Source of the DNA: Ureibacillus thermophilus
Lineage (GTDB): Bacteria > Bacillota > Bacilli > Bacillales_A > Planococcaceae
Reading direction: 5' to 3' (one strand)
Length of the DNA stretch: 24,853 bases
NCBI RefSeq assembly: GCF_042657185.1
Contig: NZ_JBHSNN010000058.1
The translations under genes and the position numbers were made by a program. Shown piece by piece: positions 15,425 through 22,665 of the stretch. A model generated the notes under the pieces. The model made no database searches. It saw nothing but the letters and a program-made list of their open reading frames with translations, and was not told the origin of the DNA. How positions within the stretch are numbered: position 1 is the first letter of the stretch; each line of letters opens with the position of its first letter.

Positions 15425-16050
15425 CTAAACCGTTGCATCAAATTCTTGTTGTAAAAATGAGCCGTATCGAAAAATATACCCAATGTTCCAAATGATTAAT
15501 CCGCATAACAGCATACCCCAATGAATGCCGAAAAATTGTATGGAAACTGATTGAACTAATTCCGTGTTTTGAATGAAAGCCGCGAAATTGAATATTTCAT
15601 TCATACAATATAAAAAAATGCCCCGTTGCTTTTAAAGGTAACGCTCAGAAAGATAATACAGTAGCCGATCCATTCAATTCTTCGACTGTTTGTTAATGTA
15701 AAAATATCACCATCTAAAATAGATTTTAAAAATCTTGTTACAAGAAAAATAATTGCCAAAACGATTGAATCATAAAAAAGGAAAGTGAAAAGAAAAAGAA
15801 TTACCAATGATTTATCATAATGAAATAAATTCATATCTGGTTCTCCGAAGATGATTTTTAGCCCATTCAAATCTAGAGAAGCGCTGATATCCCCTTTTCT
15901 CATGAGATTCAAGACAAATTGTTCTGATGTCAAAATAGCTCCGCCTATTAATATAAGTAGAAACACGGTACCTAAGATTGTTAGGAAGAGTATTATTGTA
16001 AATACAATATTTAAACCTTTTATAAAAGATAGAAACTGTTTTGCTTTCAT
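15425..16050 (-). pseudogene. DUF2975 membrane protein (YoaS-like), frameshifted
   Basis: From the ATG at 16050 (GGAAAG upstream) the protein shows helices GLNIVFTIILFLTILGTVFL and KSLVILFLFTFLFYDSIVLA, then FLVTRFLKSILDGDIFTLTN and RRIEWIGY, the DUF2975 pattern. The frame stops at 15601, just after a run of seven A/T (15612-15618). One extra base in that run would let it continue through FFGIHWGMLLCGLIIWNIGY and RYGSFLQQEFDATV to a stop at 15425, the normal family C terminus. It is therefore either a one-base deletion or a sequencing error. The adjacent small XRE gene is the usual partner. Confidence 0.75.
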
Positions 16051-16104
16051 CGCGCTTTCCAAACATCACCCCATTACGCTTCATTTCAAACATCTTTCTA
16101 AACA

Positions 16105-16269
16105 ATGATTTCAAAAAAGGTGTTCGCTATTCCTGTATTTTTCATCTCCATTTTTTTAATTGGAGGATGGCTAGGTATGGGGATTGGCGTTATAAGTCTA
16201 TGGATGTTTATTAGTACAGCTGTCTTGTATATTATTCATTTTTTTACAAGATTGAAGTCAGCCCAATAA
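16105..16269 (+). CDS. Possible small two-helix membrane protein
   Basis: A 54-codon frame beginning MISKKVFAIPVFFISIFLIG, with two hydrophobic stretches and ending HFFTRLKSAQ. The ATG at 16105 has no ribosome site. An in-frame ATG at 16177 has GGAGG ten bases upstream and would give a 30-residue single-helix peptide (MGIGVISLWMFISTAVLYII, then a basic tail). It ends 10 bases before the structured repeat. I do not recognise it; it could be a real small gene or a fragment of a membrane protein. Confidence 0.35.
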   Translation: MISKKVFAIPVFFISIFLIGGWLGMGIGVISLWMFISTAVLYIIHFFTRLKSAQ

Positions 16270-16279
16270 AGGGGAAAAA

Positions 16280-16613
16280 GATGAGGCTGGGACATAAACA
16301 AAAAATGAAAGGGGCAGTTGAAAGAGTTTTGATAAAAAATTGATATAACTAAAAATTGATTGAAGTGACGGGGCGAGTTCCTGTCGCGCACGCTTAGTCG
16401 CAAAGCGGAGCAAGCTCAAGGAAGTAAATTCAAAGCTTTCCTGCGACAAGCCCTCTCGAGACCACGAGGAGCGAAGGAATGACTCAGAGGAGAGTCTAGC
16501 TGGGCCCGCGGAAAGCGTCCCCGGAACGGAAATCAATTTTAATAACATATCAAAAAAACATCATTTTCTCTTTGGAGAAAATGATGTTTTTTTAGATTTG
16601 TCCCAACCTCATC
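16280..16613. repeat. 334-bp structured dispersed repeat (MITE- or REP-like)
   Basis: Outer inverted repeats GATGAGGCTGGGACA (16280-16294) and TGTCCCAACCTCATC (16599-16613) match at 14 of 15 bases. An inner inverted repeat of about 24 bases lies at 16340-16363 and 16530-16553. The core (16364-16529) is clearly GC-richer than the flanks and has internal pairing (GTCGCAAAGC with GCTTT-CC-TGCGAC) and the phrase GGAAAGCGTCC...GGAACGGAAATCAA, which I recall from repeats in many Bacillaceae genomes. No convincing protein is encoded. A second, inverted copy begins at 24788. Confidence 0.8.
16552..16593. terminator. Perfect hairpin inside the repeat, able to terminate on both strands
   Basis: AAAAAAACATCATTTTCTC (16552-16570) pairs with GAGAAAATGATGTTTTTTT (16575-16593) around TTTG. 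The A-run and T-run make it an intrinsic terminator in either direction. Confidence 0.75.
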
Positions 16614-16930
16614 AAAAAACCTCTCAATTCAAGTTTCCTCCATTTCAGATGCATCATTTTTATCTTTGCTGCGTAGCGACTTTATATGTTACTCTTTACT
16701 TTAAAAACTCCAAAATTAAGGTTTTAAAAGTACTAGATAACTTTTGGTAAGGTTTTATTTTAGATTCTTATAGCACTTTTGTAGATGTATTATAATTCCT
16801 TATCTTCTAAAATATATAAAAATTTAGTATAATTTAATTATTCATATTAATTGTTGGAAATTAACAATAGTAATATAGAAAGGTGATTTAGAATAAAGTA
16901 ACCAATGGATTGTTGCTAAAGGAGGAAAAA
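16614..16930. other. Upstream region of the chemoreceptor gene
   Basis: No gene seen. Two -10-like TATAAT elements (16791-16796 and 16828-16833) have only weak -35 partners (TTATAG at 16768, TTCTAA at 16805). I do not see the SigD pattern (TAAA...GCCGATAT) often found before motility genes. Confidence 0.4.
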
Positions 16931-18649
16931 ATGAAAAGCATTCAGACAAAAATTATCATTTTATTCTCAATTTTATTTATCATTTGCACGGTGATAATCA
17001 GTTGTAACATTTACTTTTCATTCAAGAAATTGGTTGTTACGACAATCGGCACGCAGGCAAAAAACATTGCAGAAAAATCCGTGGAATATCTCGATATGGA
17101 AAAATATGAACAACTTCTCCTTGAAAATGAAGAAACGGATTATTATTATGAATTGCGTGAAAAATTAAATGAAATAAAAGAGATGAATGGGCTTTTATAT
17201 TTATTTACGATGAATCAAAGAAAAAATTCAGACGGCGAGTATGAATATTATTATGTGGTTGATGGTGCGCCGTTGGATGATGAGGAGGCATCCGCCTTTG
17301 GAGAAGTGGAAAAAAATTATTATGAAACCATGGCTTTAGCTTTTGAAACCCAAGAACTTCAAGTCGGTGAATTTACGGTTGATGAATATGGGGTTGCAGT
17401 GAGCTCCTATGTACCGTTGAAGAATGACAAAGGGGAGTTCATTGGAATTCTCGGCGCTGACTTTGATGCAGAATATATTAAGAATATGTTGGATTCCCGA
17501 AAACGAACAATTATTTTGTTTACAATTGTTTCCCTTATTGTCGTTGTCTTTATTATTTACTTTGCTACAAAAATTTTGATTAGCCCATTAAGAAATTTAG
17601 CAAAAGAAATGGCAAAAGTACGGGAAGGGGACTTTACGGTACAGTTAAAGTCGAACCGGAAAGATGAAGTAGGGCTACTAACTCATGCATTCAATGAAAT
17701 GGTAAAAGAAATCAAGTCCATGATTTCAACAATAAAAAACAGTTCGCATCAATTAGCGGTTTCATCCGAAGAATTATCCAGCACGGCAGAGCAAACGGCA
17801 AGTTCAGCGGAATCTGTAACGGAATCTGTACGGGTAATTTCTGATGGGGCAGACCGCCAACAATCCATCGTATCAGATGCGGTGAAATCGATTCGACATA
17901 TGTCTGAACAACTCAAAAAAATTTCATCCACTTTACTGGAAGTTTCTGCATCCTCGAGAAATGCAAATCACGTTTCCGATAATGGAAAAGAGAAAGTGCG
18001 TAAAGCAATTCAACAAATGGTACAAATAAAAAATGTGCAGAAAGAATCTTCTAAAGTAATAAGTGAATTAGGTTCGAAGTCGAAAGTGATTGATGAAATT
18101 GTTGTAGTTATTACAGAAATAGCGGATAAAACGAATTTACTTGCTTTAAATGCGGCGATTGAAGCAGCAAGGGCAGGTGAACATGGAAAAGGCTTTGCCA
18201 TCGTTTCCGAAGAAGTGCGAAAACTGGCCGAGCAGTCTGCTGCAGCAGCCAAGCGGATTTCTGAGCTCATTAAAGAAATTCAAAATAAAACGTTCGATGC
18301 CATGAAAACGATGGAATTTAGCAATGAGGAAGTGGAAAAAGGCACAACAGTCATTGTTGAAACAGGTCAAACATTCAATGATATTAATGATTCCATCCAA
18401 GTCGTGTCAGAGCAAATTTCAGAAATCAATAAGGAGATTACTCAACTATCGGAGCACGGCAATGAAGTGGTTCAAGTCATTGATGAAGTTCAATCCATTG
18501 CCAACCAAACATCAGATGAAATAGATGAATTTGCGGAAATTATGGAAAGCCAATTGGCGATGGTGGAAGAAGTTCAAGCATCCATTGTCCAACTCAATGA
18601 AATGTCTGAACAATTAGATCAACTGGTGGAGAAGTTTAAAATAGATTAA
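16931..18649 (+). CDS. Methyl-accepting chemotaxis protein (Cache-type receptor)
   Basis: A 572-residue transmembrane receptor. Helix 1 spans about residues 7-30, an extracytoplasmic sensor about 31-185 (including LLYLFTMNQRKNSDGEYEYY and YGVAVSSYVPLKNDKGEFIG, a Cache-like fold), and helix 2 about 190-215. A HAMP segment follows (ISPLRNLAKEMAKVREGDFT) and then a long coiled-coil signalling domain. The hairpin tip that contacts CheA/CheW is IADKTNLLALNAAIEAARAG plus EHGKGFAIVSEEVRKLAEQS. The start is the ATG at 16931 with AAAGGAGG 6 bases upstream. The ligand is unknown; Cache sensors often bind small organic molecules. It stands about 2.2 kb before cheW. Confidence 0.93.
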   Translation: MKSIQTKIIILFSILFIICTVIISCNIYFSFKKLVVTTIGTQAKNIAEKSVEYLDMEKYEQLLLENEETDYYYELREKLNEIKEMNGLLYLFTMNQRKNSDGEYEYYYVVDGAPLDDEEASAFGEVEKNYYETMALAFETQELQVGEFTVDEYGVAVSSYVPLKNDKGEFIGILGADFDAEYIKNMLDSRKRTIILFTIVSLIVVVFIIYFATKILISPLRNLAKEMAKVREGDFTVQLKSNRKDEVGLLTHAFNEMVKEIKSMISTIKNSSHQLAVSSEELSSTAEQTASSAESVTESVRVISDGADRQQSIVSDAVKSIRHMSEQLKKISSTLLEVSASSRNANHVSDNGKEKVRKAIQQMVQIKNVQKESSKVISELGSKSKVIDEIVVVITEIADKTNLLALNAAIEAARAGEHGKGFAIVSEEVRKLAEQSAAAAKRISELIKEIQNKTFDAMKTMEFSNEEVEKGTTVIVETGQTFNDINDSIQVVSEQISEINKEITQLSEHGNEVVQVIDEVQSIANQTSDEIDEFAEIMESQLAMVEEVQASIVQLNEMSEQLDQLVEKFKID

Positions 18650-18728
18650 TATTTTTTAGACTGTTTCCATTGTTAAATAATTTTCATTGATAGTAGCTTT
18701 AGAGAAAAACTGAACCTGTTGCATGAAG

Positions 18729-18775
18729 ATAGGCGATTTAGAGAGCATTCCTTTCTAGATCGCCTATTTTTGTTT
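18729..18775 (+). terminator. Terminator of the chemoreceptor gene
   Basis: AGGCGATTTAGA (18731-18742) pairs with TCTAGATCGCCT (18754-18765) with one G-U, extended by AT/AT, followed by TTTTTGTTT. Confidence 0.88.
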
Positions 18776-18894
18776 ATAAACAAAACCTATTATATTACTC
18801 AAAATTATATAGAATTTACCATTTATGGATGTTATAATGGCAATTGGATGATAATATTTCAGAAATATTGTAATTTTTTTGACAGGAGTATGAA

Positions 18895-19350
18895 ATGAAA
18901 ATTCAGAAATATTTTGCTTTTCTTGTTTTTTATTTCATTTAGTTGTTGTTTTGCGTTCTCGCATACATATGCGGCTTCCTTAGATTCAACGATACAGCAA
19001 AAACTTGGAAGCTCCAATATCAGTGTATGTGTAAGATCCGTTGATAATAGAGAAATTATTTATCAAAAAATGGAGATACTCCGATTAAACCTGCTTCCAC
19101 GCTGAAGCTGCTGACGGCATCAGCAGCCCTCGATGTTTTAGGAAGTGATTATCGTTTTCATACATATTTTTATATTGATGGAGAAATCAAAAATAAAACA
19201 TTAAATGGAAATATTTATATTTATGGCACAGAGGATTCGACCTTTGGCAAAAATGATTTTCAAACTTTTGCGAAAGTCTTAAAAAGCAAAAAGGGGAAAA
19301 TGGTATGCTTTCTTGACGGAAAATCAAAAACAATCTATTCCATTTATTAA
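18895..19350 (+). pseudogene. S13-type D-Ala-D-Ala carboxypeptidase (DacB/PBP4-like), broken and truncated
   Basis: CAGGAG lies before the ATG at 18895 and a signal-peptide-like start is followed by a frame change. The second frame reads AASLDSTIQQKLGSSNISVC and NREIIYQK, then after a one-base loss in a run of six A it continues GDTPIKPASTLKLLTASAAL, DVLGSDYRFHTYFYIDGEIK and GNIYIYGTEDSTFGKNDFQT. This is the N-terminal part of a peptidase S13 penicillin-binding protein, with the SxxK active site as STLK. The other motifs (SxN, KTG) are absent: sequence breaks off near 19350, leaving roughly 150 of about 450-500 residues. At least two frameshifts and a 3' deletion make it non-functional. Confidence 0.82.
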
Positions 19351-19360
19351 ATCAAGTATG

Positions 19361-19406
19361 CTGGGGCATATCTGGGAAGCTCACATTATTCTTGGATGCG
19401 CCCCAG
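19361..19406 (-). terminator. Hairpin after the thioesterase gene
   Basis: CTGGGGCAT (19361-19369) pairs with ATGCGCCCCAG (19396-19406) with one bulged base. It lies just after the stop codon on the minus strand. The following T-content is poor, so it is a weak terminator candidate. Confidence 0.45.
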
Positions 19407-19418
19407 AATTAACTATTA

Positions 19419-19832
19419 TTATGCAAGCATACTATTGATTGCAGCACACAATTGTTCCGGGATACGTGTTATTTTTTTCTTTTGTAAATCATAGAAACAC
19501 CCTTTTTGTTTTCCTTCGCAATACACTTTGTCTTCGTTGAAAATTTCAAAAGCCATTTCCCAGCTTGAATTACCCGAATCAATGAGCCAACAGCGTCCTA
19601 TCGGTTTATCGTAAATGGTGAGGGGAAGTCGGTAATCGATTTCCGTGTGAATTAAGATGGGAATTATATTCATTTTAATCATTTCTTTTAGCGAATAAGT
19701 TACATTTAAAAATTCCATTCGTAAATCTTCGAACCATCTCACATAAACAAGGTTACTGACGATTCCCATCGCATCAATATCATAGACCTGAATTGGCAAT
19801 TCCATTTCTATAACTAACTTAGAATTTTTCAT
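19419..19832 (-). CDS. Hotdog-fold acyl-CoA thioesterase (YbgC/FadM-like)
   Basis: A 137-residue protein of the 4HBT thioesterase family. The motif VYDIDAMGIVSNLVYVRWFE matches the YxDTDxxGxVxHxxYxxxxE pattern, with D20 as the expected catalytic Asp and Asn where many relatives have His. The remainder (IHTEIDYRLPLTIYDKPIGR, SGNSSWEMAFEIFNED) fits the family's strands. It should hydrolyse acyl-CoA or related thioesters; the substrate is unknown. The ATG at 19832 is chosen because GAGGAG lies about 8 bases upstream; a longer frame adds a hydrophobic stretch without a ribosome site. It has its own promoter and is not part of the chemotaxis genes. Confidence 0.88.
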   Translation of the reverse strand: MKNSKLVIEMELPIQVYDIDAMGIVSNLVYVRWFEDLRMEFLNVTYSLKEMIKMNIIPILIHTEIDYRLPLTIYDKPIGRCWLIDSGNSSWEMAFEIFNEDKVYCEGKQKGCFYDLQKKKITRIPEQLCAAINSMLA

Positions 19833-19860
19833 ATTACCATCTCCTCTATAGTAAAAATAA

Positions 19861-19889
19861 ACTATAATAGCTGATAATAGTAATATCAA
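19861..19889 (-). promoter_or_regulatory. SigA promoter of the thioesterase gene
   Basis: On the minus strand TTGATA (19889-19884), 17 bases, TATAGT (19866-19861). Each hexamer has one change from consensus. The leader would be about 22 bases. Confidence 0.7.
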
Positions 19890-20185
19890 TGATCTATATA
19901 AACTATGATTTTATTACTAGTTATTTAAATAACACCTATCACTATTTATTTTCTTAGGAATTTCCAATCTCTTCAACCTTAGAATGTGTCAATTTGTTGA
20001 CGAATATTACAATAGAGAGATGTCAAAACACCACAAAACAATAATTTGTGGTGTTTTCTCAAGTTACTGGCTACAACTAAAAGATTAATGTATTATAAAA
20101 ACATTTTTATACGTAAAAAAAGAGCGGCAGGAAAATGCAAATTCCATTCGCCCTTTACTTGTCAGAAGGTTATGAAAAATGTTGA
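19890..20185. other. Gene-free stretch before the tiny genes
   Basis: Contains the terminator at 20025-20057 and otherwise AT-rich sequence. A 76-codon plus-strand frame at 20046-20276 has no ribosome site or family signal and runs opposite to the better-supported tiny gene, so it is not called. Confidence 0.5.
20025..20057. terminator. Bidirectional intrinsic terminator
   Basis: AAAACACCACAAA (20025-20037) pairs perfectly with TTTGTGGTGTTTT (20045-20057). A and T ends allow use on either strand. It separates the tiny genes from the thioesterase gene on the minus strand. Confidence 0.75.
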
Positions 20186-20222
20186 TGAAAAAGAAGGGAG
20201 TAGTGCAATGGCTCCCTTCTTT
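20186..20222 (-). terminator. Terminator of the tiny membrane-peptide gene
   Basis: AAAGAAGGGAG (20190-20200) pairs perfectly with CTCCCTTCTTT (20212-20222). On the minus strand the stem runs into TTTTTC. It begins 14 bases after the stop codon of the 35-residue frame. Confidence 0.8.
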
Positions 20223-20235
20223 GAGGAATCAACCA

Positions 20236-20343
20236 TTATTTTTTTCTCAGTAAGTAATCTCCAATCGGTAAAATAAGTACAATAAATAAAACTGCGAAAA
20301 CCGTTAATGCTTCAAGAATGCCAATACCAATTTGATCAAACAC
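20236..20343 (-). CDS. Tiny single-helix membrane peptide (35 residues)
   Basis: A GTG-started frame, VFDQIGIGILEALTVFAVLF continuing IVLILPIGDYLLRKK. It has one hydrophobic helix (about residues 7-28), an acidic residue near each end and a basic tail RKK. AAAGGAGG (20352-20359) lies 8 bases before the GTG, and a strong terminator follows the stop. Ribosome site, compact frame and terminator together argue for a real gene. Its shape resembles small membrane peptides of Gram-positive bacteria such as type I toxins or regulators of membrane complexes, but I do not recognise the family. No antisense antitoxin promoter is evident. Confidence 0.6.
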   Translation of the reverse strand: MFDQIGIGILEALTVFAVLFIVLILPIGDYLLRKK

Positions 20344-20435
20344 TGTTCTTTCCTCCTTTCAATCACAACCTATGTTACCTCAAATAATAGTAATATTCCA
20401 ATTTTTTGATGATATATTTTCTATATTAACATGAA

Positions 20436-20513
20436 TCAGAAGCAAATCACAATGTTCTGCTGGATGTTCGATCGCAAAGAAATAGGAACTGGATAAATAC
20501 TCATTCTCCTCAT
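20436..20513 (-). CDS. Possible 25-residue peptide
   Basis: ATG at 20513 with GGAAAGGAGG (20521-20530) seven bases upstream opens a frame reading MRRMSIYPVPISLRSNIQQN and five more residues, with stop at 20436. The ribosome site is excellent, but the peptide has no helix, signal or family I recognise. It may be a leader peptide for the 35-residue gene 92 bases downstream on the same strand, or the start of a decayed gene. Confidence 0.35.
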   Translation of the reverse strand: MRRMSIYPVPISLRSNIQQNIVICF

Positions 20514-20853
20514 AACAAGTCCTCCTTTCCTATAAACCAGGAATACATTACTAATTACAGAAAAGAAATTTCTCCCTTTAAAGTAAGTATCATCAATATT
20601 TATGCAAATTATGTTATTGTCACAACCAGTTGTTCTTTTCTTTTTCATGATGGATACTATGTCCTGAATCTGATATAAAGTCTAAAACCTCTTTTTAGTT
20701 AATTCTTTATAGGTCTTTAGAATATATATTTATTGTATTTTGGTTAATTATTACTATACATATTATAAGGGTGATAGGAATAAATTCTGATTCTCAAAAG
20801 TAATAAATAGGCCCAAAATAATAATGTATTTTCTCCAGAAAGGATGCACTGAA
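20514..20853. other. Upstream region of cheW and of the tiny genes
   Basis: No long gene. For cheW the best promoter candidate is TTGGTT (20740-20745), 17 bases, TTATAA (20763-20768), which is weak. For the minus-strand tiny genes, TTGTGA followed after 17 bases by TAAATA lies roughly at 20602-20630. Neither is convincing. Confidence 0.35.
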
Positions 20854-21306
20854 ATGAAAGGTTTTGATCAAGTTGATGGGAATCAGTTTGTCGTTTTTTC
20901 ACTGAACGAACAATTATACGCGTTTTTTATTGAAGAGGTCGTTGAAATTTTGCGGGTTCCGTCCATTACGAGCATACCAGGCATCAACCCATATATTGAG
21001 GGAGTGATAAATCTAAGAGGAAATATCATTCCGATTGTAAATTTACATAAACGTTTTCAATTGCCTACCCCTGAAAAAAACAAGAAAAACCGAATCGTTA
21101 TTGTACAAGGGAAAAACGAAAATATTGGGCTGATCGTAGATAAAATCAACATGGTAACAAAATTTGATGAAGAGCATGTGGAGCCTGTTTCGAATAATCA
21201 AACAATAGAAGAAGACATCGTCATCTATTATGCAAAACATAAGGAACAAGTCATCGGAGTGTTAAATCTGGAAAAAGTTTTATATGACAACCATCATGTT
21301 AGTTAG
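20854..21306 (+). CDS. cheW: Chemotaxis coupling protein CheW
   Basis: A 150-residue CheW-type protein: QFVVFSLNEQLYAFFIEEVV, EILRVPSITSIPGINPYIEG, VINLRGNIIPIVNLHKRFQL and IGLIVDKINMVTKFDEEHVE are the family's standard segments. It links chemoreceptors to the CheA kinase under the membrane. The ATG at 20854 (AAAGGA upstream) is preferred over an in-frame ATG at 20824, which has no ribosome site. It is followed 11 bases later by cheA, so the two form an operon, but the cheA partner is truncated. This CheW may therefore act with a kinase encoded elsewhere or be a leftover. Confidence 0.9.
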   Translation: MKGFDQVDGNQFVVFSLNEQLYAFFIEEVVEILRVPSITSIPGINPYIEGVINLRGNIIPIVNLHKRFQLPTPEKNKKNRIVIVQGKNENIGLIVDKINMVTKFDEEHVEPVSNNQTIEEDIVIYYAKHKEQVIGVLNLEKVLYDNHHVS

Positions 21307-21317
21307 AAGGTGCAATT

Positions 21318-22253
21318 ATGGCTGAATTTGATGTATCGAACTATTTAGGTGTTTTTTTAGATGAAGTTGACAAACAGCTGCAAATTTTAGATGCAGAAAT
21401 ACTTCATTTAGAAAAAGATCCAAACAATGTGAAGACGATTGAAAATATTTTTAGAGCTGCTCACACATTAAAGGGTTCTTCCGCATCCATGGGATTTGAA
21501 AAAATGAAAGAGTGCACCCATCATTTGGAAAACATCTTTGATCAAATCCGGCAAAAGAAGATTCAAGTCACTCCTGCGATCATCAACATTATATTCGACT
21601 GTATCGATTTAATTCGACGCATGAAAGAATCAATCATTGACGGAACTTTGGATGATATGGATATACAGCCTTTCATCAAACAGTTGGGGGCATTACATAC
21701 AAATCAAGCTATACATCATTCAAAACTAGAGCAGGTGCAACTGACGGAAGAGTATGAATTAGATGAATATCAAAAAGATGTTTTGCGCAATGGTTTAATC
21801 CTTGGACATAACGCTTATGAAATTAAGATTCAGATATGTAAAGATTCCTTAATGAAAAGTGTAAGGGCATTATTGATACAAAATGCCATCAGTGAAATAG
21901 GGGAAATCATTGCTACTTTCCCAAGTGTTGAAGTAATGGAAAATGAAGATATCTTTCAAGGAAATATGTGTTTCATAGTTTTAACTATGAGAACGAAGGA
22001 AGAACTGCTGGAATGTATTAGCCAGCTTTCTGAGATTGAGCAAAGCAGCTTAAAAGAAATTTCAAAAACAGCTATATTTGATGAATCGACAAGCCAAAAA
22101 GAACCGCGTGAAACAGAGGAAACTAAATTTAATAAAAAAGAAAAGGCCAACCAGCAAAAAAAGAAAATTTCTTCGACGGTTCGAGTGGATGTAGAGAGGT
22201 TGGAATATTTAATGAATCTTGTAGGGGAATTGGTGATTGACCAAACAAGATGA
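21318..22253 (+). pseudogene. cheA: Chemotaxis histidine kinase CheA, 3'-truncated
   Basis: 311 residues remain of a kinase that is usually 600-700. The HPt domain is intact (residues about 1-105; phosphorylated H49 in IFRAAHTLKGSSASMGF). A P2-like CheY/CheB-docking region follows (about 150-240), then a linker. The dimerisation domain starts with STVRVDVERLEYLMNLVGEL and VIDQTR and stops there with TGA at 22251-22253. The ATP-binding (HATPase) and CheW-like domains are gone, so no kinase activity is possible. From about 22250 the DNA changes to the end of a chemoreceptor gene, so the loss is a deletion join, not a simple stop. Confidence 0.9.
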
Positions 22254-22336
22254 TGGAGGAAATTGCTTCATCGGCATCATCGTTAAGCAAAATGGCAGAA
22301 AATATGCAAACAATGTTAAACCGGTTTACCGTATAA
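22250..22336 (+). pseudogene. 3' tail of a methyl-accepting chemotaxis protein gene
   Basis: In a different frame from cheA the sequence reads MMEEIASSASSLSKMAENMQ then TMLNRFTV and stop. EEIASSASSLSKMAENMQ...FTV is the characteristic last part of a chemoreceptor signalling domain. It is not the tail of the intact receptor at 16931-18649, whose end differs (QLVEKFKID). It marks the far side of a deletion that removed the rest of cheA and most of a second receptor gene. Confidence 0.8.
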
Positions 22337-22397
22337 GGAAGCGTATTTACATTGCATCATAAGTATGTTAATATTAAGAAAAATTAAATAAGTTTGT

Positions 22398-22508
22398 CGC
22401 TTATCTACTAGGGGAGTCCAATAGCTTGGACTGAGAAAAGAACGCGCTTAAGTTCTTTGACCCTTTGAACCTGATCTGGGTTATACCAGCGTAGGGAAGT
22501 AGATAGCG
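22398..22508 (+). promoter_or_regulatory. TPP riboswitch (THI element)
   Basis: All hallmark segments are present: closing stem TATCTACT (22402-22409) with AGTAGATA (22498-22505), GGGGAGTCC followed by CTGAGA (22431-22436), GACCCTTTGAACCTGATCTGG (22459-22479) and CCAGCGTAGGGAAGT. It lies before thiC, the classic target, and a terminator follows. Binding of thiamine pyrophosphate would switch transcription off. Confidence 0.97.
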
Positions 22509-22551
22509 GGAGTGTATGTGTTTGTTGCGTACGTTTCGCTATTTGCGTTCC

Positions 22552-22580
22552 ATCGGGTTCTCTTAGAGAACCCGATTTTT
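22552..22580 (+). terminator. Riboswitch expression-platform terminator
   Basis: ATCGGGTTCTC (22552-22562) pairs perfectly with GAGAACCCGAT (22566-22576) around TTA, followed by TTTTT. It lies 43 bases after the aptamer and 85 before thiC, as expected for transcriptional attenuation. Confidence 0.92.
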
Positions 22581-22665
22581 ATTTCCGCATATATTCTCCT
22601 ATCTCCGCCCCGCGTTTTGGTGTAACTTCAGATCCTAAATCATTATTTTAAGGGAGAGGCGTTAC

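Noticed and set aside
15190..15495. 101-codon plus-strand frame
   Set aside because: Antisense to the XRE-regulator pseudogene, whose protein match on the minus strand is clear.
16258..16548. 96-codon minus-strand frame inside the repeat
   Set aside because: It lies wholly within the structured repeat, has low-complexity Leu/Ser-rich sequence and no ribosome site.
16280..16613. Possible CRISPR array or tRNA/rRNA fragment in the GC-rich block
   Set aside because: No regularly spaced direct repeats and no tRNA cloverleaf or rRNA sequence; the symmetry is inverted repeats.
16614..16930. SigD (flagellar) promoter before the chemoreceptor
   Set aside because: No TAAA...GCCGATAT pattern at the right spacing was found.
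20046..20276. 76-codon plus-strand frame
   Set aside because: No ribosome site or family signal, and it runs antisense to the terminator and end of the better-supported 35-residue gene.
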